In this document: piece by piece, positions 7,876 to 16,545 of the stretch
How positions within the stretch are numbered: the stretch's first letter is position 1
Layout: each line of letters starts with the position of its first letter
Assembly: GCA_036001465.1 (NCBI GenBank)
Contig: DASYUH010000075.1
Span: forward strand, 1-40,328
Length of the DNA: 40,328 bases
Source of the DNA: Candidatus Polarisedimenticolia bacterium
Lineage (GTDB): Bacteria; Acidobacteriota; Polarisedimenticolia; Gp22-AA2
Reading direction: 5' to 3'
Translations under genes and position numbers: made by a program
Notes under the pieces: generated by a model
The model's input: only the letters and a program-made list of their open reading frames with translations
What the model was told of the DNA's origin: nothing
Database searches by the model: none

Positions 7876-9752
7876 GGCCGCCACGCCTCTTCCATGTGCG
7901 GCCGCACGATCAACACGGGGTGGTCCTTGACCGCGTCGAGGAGGCTGCCGATCACGCCGGCCAGGCTGACGCGGCCACGGCGATCGAGAAGCGGCGCCCC
8001 CAGGATCATGAAGTCGTGCTTCCCTTCCTGCATCTCCGCCAGAATCTGCTGGGGTATCGGGCCGTAGCGCACGCGGCTCTTCGCCACGACTCCCATGAGC
8101 GACAGGGTGCGCGCTCCGGCCGCCAGGAAACGCTCGGCCTGGAGAAGGGCCCGGGCGTCCCCCGCCGCCGGCAGCACGGTCAGGATGGTCGCCTCGGCCC
8201 CCAGGTGGCGGACGAGGCGGCCGGCGAACAGGACGTCGGCCTTGGCGGGCTCCCCGACGGAGACTCCAATGAGGGCCCGCGCCGGGACCGGGCCGGGGGC
8301 CGGCACCAGGAGCAGATTGTGATCGCCCGCCTGCAGCGTCCGCTCGGCGAACTCGACCCGCCCCTTCGCCGGCATGGCGCGCACCACCAGATCGTAGTGC
8401 TGGCGCGTCTCCTCCCGGGCGATCGCCACGGACGGCGGATCGGCCGTCGGCAGGGTCTCGACGGCGGCCAGGCCGCTGCCGATCCACTCTCGCGCCTGAC
8501 GCAGCCTTTCGTCCGTCTGTGCCGCGGTCGCCCCGTGTCCCAGGACCGTGACCCGGGCGTGCGCCAGCCGCGCCACCTGCGCCCCCATTTCGATCGCCCC
8601 GCGCGATCCCGGCGATCCGTCCGCGACCATGAGGAAATGCAGCCCGGGATGCGTCAGGGCGTGCACGCGCCGCACGCCGACCCAGGCGGGGTCTCCCTCC
8701 CGCAGCGGGAAGCGGCGCGCCTGGTGCTGCGATCGCCAGGCCTCGACCAGGACGAAGTCGCCCCCGAACGGGGCCGGAGGGGCGATTGGCCGGACGCCGC
8801 TGAGCCTCGGAAGGCGCAGGCGCAGGCGCTCGAACGATCCGTTGAAGCCGCTCTCCTCCACCACCGCCTCGCCGAGCAGGGGCCAGCCGAGCGCGTCGGG
8901 GGTCGTCTTGACGGCGACGTCCTCCGGGCGGAACAGGACCTGGACGCGGCGCGTCTCGCCGACCGCCGCCGGGCGGGTGCTCAGCGGGAATCGAACGGGG
9001 CCGAGCCGCACCCCGTCGCGCGTCACCTCGCCGACCATCAGGTTGGCCGTCCCGAGGAAGGTCGCCACGAACTCGGTCTGCGGGCGGAGGTACAGCTCAC
9101 GCGGCTGGTCGACTTCGAGGAGGCGACCGAAGTTCATGACGCCCATGCGGTCCGCCAGCTCGAACGCCTCCTCCTGATCGTGGGTGACGAAGATCGTGGT
9201 GATCTTCAGCTCGCGCTGGATGCCGTGGACCGTGCGGCGGAGCTCGGTGCGGATGCGCGCGTCGAGGGCCCCGAAGGGCTCGTCGAGCAGGAGCACCTCC
9301 GGCTGGTGCGCCAGGGCCCGGGCCAGGGCGACGCGCTGCTGCTGGCCGCCCGAGAGCTGCGCCGGGAACCGCTTCCCCAGCCCCGCCAGCCCCACGAGCT
9401 CGAGCAGCTCGTCCGAGCGTCGCCTTCTGTCGGCCGCGGGGATCCGTCGGACCCGAAGCGGGAACTCGATGTTCTCCACCACCGACATGTGACGGAAGAG
9501 GGCGTAGTTCTGGAACACCAGGCCGATCCCCCGGCGCTGCGGCGGCAGGTGCGTCACGTCCCGGCCGTGCAACAGGACCCGCCCGCCATCCACCTCGGCC
9601 AGGCCGGCGACCATGCGCAGGAGCGTGCTCTTGCCGCTGCCGCTCGGCCCGAGGAGGACGAAGAACTCCCCGTCGGCCACCTCGAGCGAGACGTTGTTCA
9701 CGACCGGGTGGCCTTCGTAGCGCTTCATGAACTGGTCGATCTCGATCGACAT
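7872..9752 (-). CDS. CysA-like ABC ATPase fused to tandem universal stress (UspA) domains
   Basis: 626 aa, nearly twice a usual CysA. Residues 1-240 are the nucleotide-binding domain: Walker [10 protein letters not shown] (35-43), Q-loop VFQNYALF, signature LSGGQQQR (133-140), Walker B LLLDEP (154-159), H-loop [14 protein letters not shown]. Residues about 250-375 look like the TOBE-type regulatory region of CysA. From about 380 the sequence changes to two UspA-like repeats: [20 protein letters not shown] and [20 protein letters not shown], the second ending [24 protein letters not shown], which resembles the UspA ATP-binding G-2X-G-9X-G(S/T) pattern. ATG at 9752 is preferred over an upstream TTG because AGAGG lies just upstream. 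First gene of the operon ATPase, sbp, cysT, cysW, kinase, regulator. Confidence 0.9.
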   Translation of the reverse strand: MSIEIDQFMKRYEGHPVVNNVSLEVADGEFFVLLGPSGSGKSTLLRMVAGLAEVDGGRVLLHGRDVTHLPPQRRGIGLVFQNYALFRHMSVVENIEFPLRVRRIPAADRRRRSDELLELVGLAGLGKRFPAQLSGGQQQRVALARALAHQPEVLLLDEPFGALDARIRTELRRTVHGIQRELKITTIFVTHDQEEAFELADRMGVMNFGRLLEVDQPRELYLRPQTEFVATFLGTANLMVGEVTRDGVRLGPVRFPLSTRPAAVGETRRVQVLFRPEDVAVKTTPDALGWPLLGEAVVEESGFNGSFERLRLRLPRLSGVRPIAPPAPFGGDFVLVEAWRSQHQARRFPLREGDPAWVGVRRVHALTHPGLHFLMVADGSPGSRGAIEMGAQVARLAHARVTVLGHGATAAQTDERLRQAREWIGSGLAAVETLPTADPPSVAIAREETRQHYDLVVRAMPAKGRVEFAERTLQAGDHNLLLVPAPGPVPARALIGVSVGEPAKADVLFAGRLVRHLGAEATILTVLPAAGDARALLQAERFLAAGARTLSLMGVVAKSRVRYGPIPQQILAEMQEGKHDFMILGAPLLDRRGRVSLAGVIGSLLDAVKDHPVLIVRPHMEEAWRP

Positions 9753-9767
9753 GGACCCTCTTAAGCG

Positions 9768-9786
9768 CGGTGACAAAACGGTGACA
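9768..9786 (-). promoter_or_regulatory. Paired direct repeats ahead of the sulfate operon
   Basis: CGGTGACA occurs twice, at 9768-9775 and 9779-9786, exactly 11 bp apart (about one helical turn) and 15-34 bp upstream of the ATPase ATG. Two further related words lie at 9962-9968 (CGGTGAC) and 9984-9991 (GGGTGACA), nearer the divergent MFS gene. This could be an operator for a regulator of either transcript; no regulator family is identified. Confidence 0.35.
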
Positions 9787-10027
9787 GAATATCGCGACGG
9801 AGCGACCGGCCCGCCCCGGGGGCCGGGATCGAAGAGCCTCTCCGATTCTCGGGCCCCCCCGGGCGAGGGGCTCCTGCCTCACTGTCGCCGACTGTGCCGC
9901 GATGGCGTTTCGGCGGCCCCTTCCGGGGCTCGCCGCTCGCATGGGGGAAGGTACGTCGGAGCGGTGACGGCGTCGGTCGAGACGGGGTGACAGGCCGGGG
10001 CGGGACTGCTGATAGCATAACGGTGCG

Positions 10028-11623
10028 ATGAGCCTGAAAGACACGCCGGCCGCCGCGTGGTCGCCGCTGGGACAGCCGCTCTTCCGGGCCCTCTGGATCG
10101 CCGCGATCCTGTCCAACGTCGGGACCTGGATGCAGGACGTCGGCGCGACATGGCTGATGACCTCGCTGACGACCTCGCCGATCCTGATCGCGCTGGTGCC
10201 GGCCGCCACGACGCTGCCGATCTTCCTGTTCGCGCTTCCGGCCGGAGCGCTGGCGGACGTGGTGGACCGGCGGCGGCTGCTGCTCGTGACGCAGGGGTTC
10301 ATGCTCCTTGCCAGCGCCGCGCTCGGAGCCCTGACTCTTCTCGGGACGATCTCCGCGTCGAGCCTTCTCCTGTTCACGTTTTTCATCGGCCTGGGGACGG
10401 CGCTCAACGCCCCCGCCTGGCAGGCGATCTTCCCGGAGCTCGTCGGCCGCCGGGACCTCCCGGCCGCTCTGGCGCTCAACGGCATCGCCATCAACCTGGC
10501 GCGCGCCGCCGGGCCGGCGCTCGGCGGGCTCCTGGTCGCCGCGGCCGGTCCCGGCGCCACTTTCCTGCTGAACGCCGTGTCGTTCCTCGGGGTGCTCGTG
10601 GTCCTGTACCGCTGGCGGCGGCCGCCGCGGCAGAGCCTCCTGCCGGCGGAGAGCCTGGTGGGGGCGCTCCTCGCCGGGCTCCGCTACGCGCGCCACGCCC
10701 CCGACCTGCACGCCGTCCTGGCGCGATCGACCGCTTTCATCGTCTCCGGCAGCGCCCTGTTCGCACTCCTTCCCCTGATCGTGCGCTTCGAGCTCCTGCA
10801 GGGGCCGACCGGGTACGGCCTGGCGCTCGGCTGCTTCGGCGCCGGAGCGGTCACGGGGGCTCTCGCTCTGCCGCGCCTCCGCCGGGCGCTTCAGCCGGAC
10901 GGCCTGGTGCGCGCCGCGAGCGCCGTCTTCGCCCTGGTCCTCCTGACGCTCGGCCTCGTCCGGAGCTTCCCGCTTCTGTGCGGCGTGCTGTTCCTGGCGG
11001 GCGGGGCCTGGATCTCCCTTCTGACCACGTTCCACGCCGCCGCCCAGGCGGCGCTCGCCCCCTGGGTGCGCGGCCGCGGCCTGGCGGTCTATCTTCTTGT
11101 ATTCTTCGGAGGGATGGCGGCCGGCAGCGCCCTGTGGGGCGGCGTGGCGACGCACGCCGGCCTGCGCGTGGCGCTGGGGGTCGCCGGCAGCGGCATTCTC
11201 GCGGGGATCGCCGCGACCTGGCGTTTCCGGCTGAGGGCCGGCGACGGGCCGGACCTGGCGCCGTCGCGGCACTGGCCGGCGCCTATCGTGGCGGGGGAGC
11301 CGGACGGAGACCGCGGCCCGGTCCTGATCACCGTCGAGTACCGCATCGATCCCGCCGCGGCCGACGAGTTCGCGCGGGCGATGCGTGACGTCAGGCGAAC
11401 GCGTCTGCGGGACGGCGCCTTCCTCTGGGACCTTTTGAGCGACCCGGCCGACGCCGGCCGCTACGTGGAGTCGTTCCTGGTCGAGTCGTGGATCGAGCAC
11501 ATGCGGCAGCACGAGCGGATCACCCTCGCGGACCGCGAGATCGAGGAGCGCGCCCGACGCCACCACAAGGGGCCGGGGCCGCCCGTCGTGTCCCACTTCA
11601 TCGCCCGGGAGCTGCCGCGATGA
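10028..11623 (+). CDS. MFS transporter, enterobactin-exporter-like (MFS_3) with C-terminal soluble domain
   Basis: 531 aa. About 11-12 hydrophobic segments fill residues 20-400. MSLKDTPAAAWSPLGQPLFR, WIAAILSNVGTWMQDVGATW and LPAGALADVVDRRRLLL are characteristic of the MFS_3 (transmembrane secretion effector, EntS-like) family. The last 110 residues form a soluble antibiotic-monooxygenase-like tail (VLITVEYRIDPAAADEFARA, FLVESWIEHMRQHER) common in this family. Substrate cannot be predicted. It is transcribed divergently from the sulfate operon, with a 275-bp shared intergenic region. The stop overlaps the next start by 4 nt. Confidence 0.92.
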   Translation: MSLKDTPAAAWSPLGQPLFRALWIAAILSNVGTWMQDVGATWLMTSLTTSPILIALVPAATTLPIFLFALPAGALADVVDRRRLLLVTQGFMLLASAALGALTLLGTISASSLLLFTFFIGLGTALNAPAWQAIFPELVGRRDLPAALALNGIAINLARAAGPALGGLLVAAAGPGATFLLNAVSFLGVLVVLYRWRRPPRQSLLPAESLVGALLAGLRYARHAPDLHAVLARSTAFIVSGSALFALLPLIVRFELLQGPTGYGLALGCFGAGAVTGALALPRLRRALQPDGLVRAASAVFALVLLTLGLVRSFPLLCGVLFLAGGAWISLLTTFHAAAQAALAPWVRGRGLAVYLLVFFGGMAAGSALWGGVATHAGLRVALGVAGSGILAGIAATWRFRLRAGDGPDLAPSRHWPAPIVAGEPDGDRGPVLITVEYRIDPAAADEFARAMRDVRRTRLRDGAFLWDLLSDPADAGRYVESFLVESWIEHMRQHERITLADREIEERARRHHKGPGPPVVSHFIARELPR

Positions 11624-12240
11624 CGCGCGCCGTCCCTCCGGGAGGCGGGGACCTGATCGCCTCGCTGCGCGAGCGCCTGCCGCGCCGCGCGCGGCGCCGG
11701 CTCGAAAGACCGCAGCGCGCCGCCGTGCTCGCGGCGATCGTGGACGACGGCGGTCCCCTGCGGCTGCTCCTGACCCGGCGCACCGAGGACCTGCCGACGC
11801 ACGCCGGCCAGGTCGCCTTTCCGGGGGGGCTGGTCGAGCCGGGGGACGACGATCCGATCCGGACCGCCCTGCGCGAGGCGGAGGAGGAGATCGGCCTCCC
11901 CCCCGGGGCGGTCGACGTCCTCGGCCTGCTCGACGATTTCCCGACCCTGTCCGACACGGTGGCCGTGACGCCGGTCGCCGGCGTTCTGCGCCTCGTCCCG
12001 CCGCTCGTGGCGCGGGAGGCGGAGGTGGCGCGCATCTTCACCATCCCGGTCGAAAGCCTGCTTCAAGTCGATCGCTGGACGTCGCGCGACGAGCCGCGCG
12101 CCGAACGGACGCGCCGGGTCCATTATTTCCTGCACGAGGGGGAGACCCTCTGGGGGCTCTCCGCCTGCATCGTTCTTCACCTGCTGGACGTCAGCGCGCT
12201 CGGGTCCCCTGTGCCGCTGCCGCCGGCCGAGCCGCTCTGA
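11620..12240 (+). CDS. Nudix hydrolase, CoA pyrophosphatase family
   Basis: 206 aa. LLLTRRTEDLPTHAGQVAFP followed by GGLVEPGDDDPIRTALREAEEEIGL contains the Nudix box (GX5EX7REUXEEXGU) together with the upstream UPF0035 signature that marks NudL-type coenzyme A pyrophosphatases, which cleave CoA to 4'-phosphopantetheine and 3',5'-ADP. It is cytosolic. ATG at 11620 overlaps the MFS stop. Substrate is inferred from the signature only. Confidence 0.9.
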   Translation: MTRAVPPGGGDLIASLRERLPRRARRRLERPQRAAVLAAIVDDGGPLRLLLTRRTEDLPTHAGQVAFPGGLVEPGDDDPIRTALREAEEEIGLPPGAVDVLGLLDDFPTLSDTVAVTPVAGVLRLVPPLVAREAEVARIFTIPVESLLQVDRWTSRDEPRAERTRRVHYFLHEGETLWGLSACIVLHLLDVSALGSPVPLPPAEPL

Positions 12241-12249
12241 GGTGACATC

Positions 12250-12756
12250 GTGAGACACCCCCTGCCCGCCCTGGCCGCGCTTCTTCTCATGGCAGCCTGC
12301 ACGCCGTCACCCGAGACCCAGAAGCCGGAGTCGCACGGCGCCGGCGCCCAGGATCTGGCGGCGATCTCGAGGCTTCACGAGGCCTACGTCCTGGCGCACA
12401 ACGACGCCGACGTCTCGCGCATGACCGCCCTGTTCACCGAGGACGCCGTCCTCATGCCGACCGACGAGCCGTCGATCACCGGCCGGCCGGCGATCGGCGA
12501 GCACTACCAGGAGTTCTTCGACCAGACCCCTTCGAAGATCCTGCTGCGTCCCGTCGAGACCCGCGTAGCCGGCGACTGGGCGTTCGAGCGGATCGAGATG
12601 ACCGTGACCCTGCCGGGCGGCGGCGAGAACGTCATGGAGGCGAAGGTCAAGTACCTGTGGATCCTGGAGAAGCAGAAGGACGGCTCGTGGAAGATCGCGC
12701 GGGCGATCTACAACCTGGACGAGGACTTCACGGAATCGGACGGCCAGAACGCCTGA
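12250..12756 (+). CDS. Lipoprotein with SnoaL/DUF4440-like domain
   Basis: 168 aa. GTG start at 12250 follows GAGGTGA with good spacing. The N-terminus RHPLPALAALLLMAAC ends in a lipobox (LMAAC), so it is a predicted lipoprotein. The rest is an NTF2-like fold: AISRLHEAYVLAHNDADVSR, MTALFTEDAVLMP, GRPAIGEHYQEFF, WKIARAIYNLDE. Such proteins (SgcJ/EcaC or DUF4440) are mostly uncharacterised binding domains. It follows the Nudix gene by 9 nt and probably shares its transcript. Confidence 0.87.
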   Translation: MRHPLPALAALLLMAACTPSPETQKPESHGAGAQDLAAISRLHEAYVLAHNDADVSRMTALFTEDAVLMPTDEPSITGRPAIGEHYQEFFDQTPSKILLRPVETRVAGDWAFERIEMTVTLPGGGENVMEAKVKYLWILEKQKDGSWKIARAIYNLDEDFTESDGQNA

Positions 12757-12782
12757 GCCGGCCCCGGGCGGCCGCCCGGCTC
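12755..12782. terminator. Possible terminator between convergent genes
   Basis: GAGCC/GGCTC outer arms enclose the palindrome GGGCGGCCGCCC in the 43-bp gap between two converging genes. There is no T-run on either side, so this is a hairpin with probable but unproven terminator activity. Confidence 0.4.
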
Positions 12783-12799
12783 CGGAGTCGGGCGGGCGC

Positions 12800-13543
12800 C
12801 TAGCCGAACAGACCGCCGGCCGCGCCGGTCGTGTAGGCCAGGGCGAGGCCGGCCGCGACGCTCCCCAGCCCCGCCGCGGCGCGAAGGGCGAGAGTCACCC
12901 CGACCGCGCTGCGCCGCGCCAGGACCAGCGGCACGCCGAGGAGGATGCTCATCACGGCCATCCCCATGGTCGTGCCGGTGCCGAAGAAAAGAAGATACAG
13001 GCAACCGCCGAGGACCGTCGGCACCGTCGCGAGGACCAGGAGCGCCAGCGCCGCGCTGCCGGCCAGCCCGTGGACGCAGCCGACGAGAAACGGGCGAAGG
13101 GCAATGCGCGCGGGATGCGGGTGCCGGTGCGGCGCCGGGACGGCCGCCCCCGCCCCCTGCGGATGGCCGGCATCCGTTACGTGCCGTGCTGCGTGGAAGT
13201 GGAGATGGGCGTGGGTCACGCCGTCGTGCCGGTGCTCGTGCACGTGCAGCCGATCGCGCAGCGCGCCACGCAGCGCCAGCACGCCCAGGCCGACGAGCAT
13301 GACCGCCGCCGCGAGCTCGAACAGCATGGCGAGACGGTTCGGGACCGCGGAGCGAAGCGCGAGCGCCACACCGCCGGCTGCGCCGATGGCCAGGGCGTGA
13401 CCGATTCCCCAGGACAACCCGTTCGCGAGGGCGCGCCTGAGCCCGTCCTTCGATGCGCCCAGGGCGGCGACTGCCGCGAGGTGATCGGCGTCGAGAGCGT
13501 GCCTGAGACCGAGGATGAACCCGAGTGCGAGAGTTGCGGTCAT
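12800..13543 (-). CDS. Nickel/cobalt transporter (NiCoT/UreH-type), His-rich loop
   Basis: 247-aa inner-membrane protein with about six hydrophobic segments. GLRHALDADHLAAVAALGAS contains the HX4DH signature of nickel/cobalt permeases in the first segment. A His-rich cytoplasmic loop follows (HVHEHRHDGVTHAHLHFHAA, then HRHPHP), likely metal-binding. VGCVHGLAGSAALALLVLAT is a second conserved stretch shared with UreH/HupE-like transporters. ATG at 13543 is chosen because the signature begins 10 residues later; an upstream extension is non-conserved. No nickel enzyme is present in the window. Confidence 0.86.
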   Translation of the reverse strand: MTATLALGFILGLRHALDADHLAAVAALGASKDGLRRALANGLSWGIGHALAIGAAGGVALALRSAVPNRLAMLFELAAAVMLVGLGVLALRGALRDRLHVHEHRHDGVTHAHLHFHAARHVTDAGHPQGAGAAVPAPHRHPHPARIALRPFLVGCVHGLAGSAALALLVLATVPTVLGGCLYLLFFGTGTTMGMAVMSILLGVPLVLARRSAVGVTLALRAAAGLGSVAAGLALAYTTGAAGGLFG

Positions 13544-13654
13544 CGAAACGCTCAAGAGGTCCCCCTGGCTCCGCGCTCGCGTCAATGTAGCATCTGTTCC
13601 TCCCGTTTGCACGCCTCCGGGGGGTACGCCGCCATGAACCTCCCGTCCAGCGCT

Positions 13655-13884
13655 CATAGTGGCGCCGAGAGTGTGGAGAGCCGAAGCCGCCCGGATCGCG
13701 TTCAGGGACAGGAAGTGTCCGCGGTCAACCGTCCGCCCGTGAACTGTGGGAGGCGGCCTTCTGGCGTCATTCCCGGATTCAGGGGCAGACGGTTCCTGGC
13801 CCGCGCTTTGACAGGGGGAGCCATGGACCGGGAGGTCGTCCCCTGGGCGGTGCCCGTCGCTTCCACACTCTGAGCGCCACTATG
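13655..13884. mobile_element. MITE-like non-autonomous element with IS ends and 9-bp target duplication
   Basis: 230 bp bounded by inverted repeats: left end CATAGTGGCGCCGAGAGTGT, right end (complement) CATAGTGGCGCTCAGAGTGT; 21 of 24 bases match. The left end equals the IS end at 345-368 over all 24 bases. Flanking 9-mers are TCCAGCGCT (13646-13654) and TTCAGCGCT (13885-13893), a target-site duplication with one mismatch. It holds no recognisable gene; an internal word CCGCCCGTGAAC also occurs near the IS end (322-335). A 9-bp duplication fits IS1-like elements. The insertion lies at the dps stop codon. Confidence 0.75.
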
Positions 13885-13885
13885 T

Positions 13886-14368
13886 TCAGCGCTCCGAGTG
13901 CGCGTGCGCCTCGACGAACCAGAGGTCCTTGTCGAGGCTGCGTGAGATCTCCGTGAAAATGTCGGCGGTGTCCTTGTCTCCCACCTCGTCGGCCTGATTG
14001 ATCCCTTTGCGGATCTCCTCGCCGAAGTAGGCCAGGCTGCGCGACAGGGCCTCGACATGCTCCTTGCCGCCGGCGATCGCGAGCGGGTATTCGGGGAGAT
14101 GTGACCGCTTTGCCACGGCGCGGACCGTTCCCTCCGCGATGCCGCCGAGCTGGACGATGCGCTCGGCGATCAGGTCGACGTGCCCGCCGGCGTGCTCGTA
14201 GACCTGGTCGAAGAGCTCATGCAGCGCGATGAAGGTCGGCCCCTTAATGTTCCAGTGGGCCTGCTTGGCGTGCGTGACGAGATCCACGGCCTCCGCCAGC
14301 CGCTCCTGGAGCAGGGCCGCGATCTGCGTGCGGACCTTCTCGGACAAGTCGTTCTTCGTCTTGTACAT
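13886..14368 (-). CDS. dps: Dps-family ferritin-like DNA-protection protein
   Basis: 160 aa, the usual Dps length. The interfacial ferroxidase ligands are present: H38 in AKQAHWNIKGPTFIALHELF, H50, D54, and D65 and E69 in HVDLIAERI. Dps forms cytosolic dodecamers that oxidise and store iron and protect DNA from peroxide. The N-terminal MYKTKNDLSEKVRTQIAALL is short and only mildly basic. The RBS AGGGAG is 7 nt upstream. The stop TGA (13886-13888) lies inside the right target duplication of the MITE. Confidence 0.95.
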   Translation of the reverse strand: MYKTKNDLSEKVRTQIAALLQERLAEAVDLVTHAKQAHWNIKGPTFIALHELFDQVYEHAGGHVDLIAERIVQLGGIAEGTVRAVAKRSHLPEYPLAIAGGKEHVEALSRSLAYFGEEIRKGINQADEVGDKDTADIFTEISRSLDKDLWFVEAHAHSER

Positions 14369-14470
14369 GGTGTCGCTCCCTTTCGCCGGTCACCCAGGGT
14401 TTCAGAACCGCGTTCGCGGGGCGATGTGCGGCGAAGCCATTATCCTCCGAAATCTCCTGAAGGCACGAGG

Positions 14471-14501
14471 TTGACGGAACGGCCCCCGCCGCGCCTACAA
14501 T
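14471..14501 (+). promoter_or_regulatory. Possible sigma-70 promoter of the cNMP/flavoprotein gene
   Basis: TTGACG (14471-14476) and TACAAT (14496-14501) each match the consensus at 5 of 6, though the 19-bp spacer is long. Transcription would start near 14508, leaving a leader of about 29 nt. Confidence 0.45.
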
Positions 14502-14536
14502 CACACCTTCCATTTCGTGGACAGGATGACGGACGC

Positions 14537-16183
14537 ATGGCCCAGATGACCCCCGCCGAAGAGGAAGCCTTCCCCACGCTGACCGCGCAGCAGATCGCGC
14601 GGATCGCCGCCTTCGCCCGTGAGCGCGACCTCGCCGACGGTGAAAGCCTGTGGGAGGCGGGCGATCGCAACCGGCCGCTCTACGTGATCCTCCAGGGCGA
14701 GGTCGAGATCCTGTCGGGCGCCTCTCACGTGGTGACGGTGCACAGGGCCGGCGCATTCACGGGTGACGTCGATCTGCTCTCCGGCCGGCCGGTGGTCGTC
14801 CGCGCGCTCGCTCGAGGCCCCGTGCGCCTCCTCGAGCTGCCTTCGGCCCGCCTGCGGTCCCTGGTCCAGACCGACGCGGAGCTGAGCGAGATCTTCCTCC
14901 GGGCGTTCATGCTGCGCCGCTCGGCGCTGGTGGCGCAGGGCGGGACCAATGTCGTCCTCATCGGCTCGCGCCAGTCTCCGGGCACGCTGGCGCTTCAGGA
15001 GTTCCTGACCCGCAACAGCCAGCCGTACGGGTACATCGACGTCGAGCGGGACGAGGCGGTCCAGGATACGCTCGACAAGTTCGGGGTCGGGGTCGAAGAC
15101 GTGCCGGTCCTCATCTGCCGGGGCACGCGTCTGCTGCGCAAGCCGACGATCGAGGAGGTGGCCGACTGCCTCGGGTTGAACGACGTCAACGCGACGGTCG
15201 TGCGCGACCTCGTGGTCGTCGGCGCGGGGCCGGCGGGCCTGTCGACCGCCGTCTACGCGGCCTCCGAGGGACTCGACGTGCTGGTGATCGAGGCCGGCTC
15301 GCCCGGCGGGCAGGCCGGCTCGAGCTCGCGGATCGAGAACTACCTGGGTTTTCCGACCGGGATCTCGGGCCAGGATCTCGCCAGCAAGGCCCTCGTCCAG
15401 GCCGAGAAGTTCGGAGCGGAGCTCGCGGTGGCCCGCACGGCGTTGCGGCTCGGGTGCGAGCGTCCCTACCGCGTGGAGCTCGGTGCGGGGGCCGGCGTCC
15501 AGGCTCGCGCCGTCGTCATCGCGACCGGAGTCCAGTATCGCAAGCCGGATCTGCCGAACCTGGCGCGGTACGAGGGGGTCGGCGTCTACTACGGCGCGAC
15601 GCAGGTCGAGGCGCGCCTCTGCGGCCGCGAGGACGTGATCGTCGTCGGAGGCGGCAACTCCGCGGGCCAGGCCGCGGTGTTCCTCTCGGCGGTGGGGCGC
15701 AAGGTCACCATGCTGGTCCGCGCTCGAGGGCTCGCCGAGAGCATGTCGCGCTATCTCATCCGCCGAATCCAGGAGACGCCCAACATCACGCTGCTGACGG
15801 ACACCCGCATCGTCGAGCTTCAGGGGGGCTCGCGGCTGGAGCGCGTCACATGGTGCGACGGGCACGGGGCCACGACCACGGCCGACATCCGGCACGTCTT
15901 CCTGATGACCGGCGCCAACCCGAACACGACCTGGTTGCGGGACTGCGTCGCCCTGGACGAGAAGGGATTCGTGAGGACCGGGTCCGACCTCGACGCGGCC
16001 GCCCTGGCGGCCGCGCGCTGGCCCTTCGCTCGCCTGCCGCTGCTCTTCGAGACCAGCCGGCCCGGCGTGTTCGCGATCGGCGACGTCCGGGCCAACAGCG
16101 TCAAGCGCGTCGCCGCCGCGGTGGGCGAGGGCTCAGTCTGCATCCAGCTCGTGCACAGGGTGCTCGCCGAATCGACGGCATAG
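14537..16183 (+). CDS. cNMP-binding / thioredoxin-like / thioredoxin-reductase-like fusion flavoprotein
   Basis: 548 aa in three parts. Residues 15-125 are a cyclic-nucleotide-binding-type domain (GESLWEAGDRNRPLYVILQG, FTGDVDLLSGRPVVV). Residues 137-215 look like a thioredoxin/glutaredoxin fold, but where a CxxC would be the sequence is IGSRQSPGT. Residues 224-548 are a two-dinucleotide-fold flavoprotein: FAD motif VVGAGPAGLSTAVYAASEGL (from 227), NAD(P)H motif VVGGGNSAGQAAVFLSAVGR, FAD C-terminal GVFAIGDVRANSVKRVAAAV. The CxxC between them that defines true thioredoxin reductases is missing (YYGATQVEA). So it is a ligand-controlled NAD(P)H oxidoreductase of unknown acceptor, cytosolic. ATG at 14537 is preferred; the upstream frame is non-coding in character. 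Confidence 0.9.
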   Translation: MAQMTPAEEEAFPTLTAQQIARIAAFARERDLADGESLWEAGDRNRPLYVILQGEVEILSGASHVVTVHRAGAFTGDVDLLSGRPVVVRALARGPVRLLELPSARLRSLVQTDAELSEIFLRAFMLRRSALVAQGGTNVVLIGSRQSPGTLALQEFLTRNSQPYGYIDVERDEAVQDTLDKFGVGVEDVPVLICRGTRLLRKPTIEEVADCLGLNDVNATVVRDLVVVGAGPAGLSTAVYAASEGLDVLVIEAGSPGGQAGSSSRIENYLGFPTGISGQDLASKALVQAEKFGAELAVARTALRLGCERPYRVELGAGAGVQARAVVIATGVQYRKPDLPNLARYEGVGVYYGATQVEARLCGREDVIVVGGGNSAGQAAVFLSAVGRKVTMLVRARGLAESMSRYLIRRIQETPNITLLTDTRIVELQGGSRLERVTWCDGHGATTTADIRHVFLMTGANPNTTWLRDCVALDEKGFVRTGSDLDAAALAAARWPFARLPLLFETSRPGVFAIGDVRANSVKRVAAAVGEGSVCIQLVHRVLAESTA

Positions 16184-16232
16184 GCGGCGACCTCGAGGCG
16201 TGCTATCTTTTGGTGGAACAAGGACGGACTCG

Positions 16233-16514
16233 ATGCCGAAACGCTGCACCCACCTGGATCAGGTTCAGTACGTGGCCCCACGGACCCCCGACGGCTGCGA
16301 GGAGTGCCTGGCGACGGGCAGTGACTGGGTTCACCTGCGCCTGTGCCTGTCGTGCGGCCACGTCGGCTGCTGCGACGACTCCCCCAACAGGCACGCCACC
16401 AAGCACTTCAGGAAGGTCCATCATCCGATCGTCCGCAGCTTCGAGCCGGGGGAGGATTGGGGCTGGTGCTTCGTCGATGAGCTGGTGATGGAGCCGGCCC
16501 CCGGCGGGCGGTAG
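16233..16514 (+). CDS. UBP-type zinc-finger protein
   Basis: 93 aa. CTHLDQVQYV, GCEECLATG, LRLCLSCGHVGCCDDSPNRH and HHPIVRSFEPGEDWGWCFVD form the complete zf-UBP domain with its Cys/His ligands. In bacteria these small stand-alone proteins are often found next to cNMP/thioredoxin-reductase fusions like the preceding gene, 49 bp upstream, so a joint role is likely though undefined. AAGGA lies upstream of the ATG. Confidence 0.9.
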   Translation: MPKRCTHLDQVQYVAPRTPDGCEECLATGSDWVHLRLCLSCGHVGCCDDSPNRHATKHFRKVHHPIVRSFEPGEDWGWCFVDELVMEPAPGGR

Positions 16515-16545
16515 AGCGGGCGGTGCACTCGTCCGGACCTAGGGT

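Noticed and set aside
13590-13654. Dps C-terminal extension beyond the MITE
   Set aside because: The stop TGA lies in the target duplication; the frame on the far side reads as Arg-rich non-family sequence, so Dps seems complete at 160 aa.
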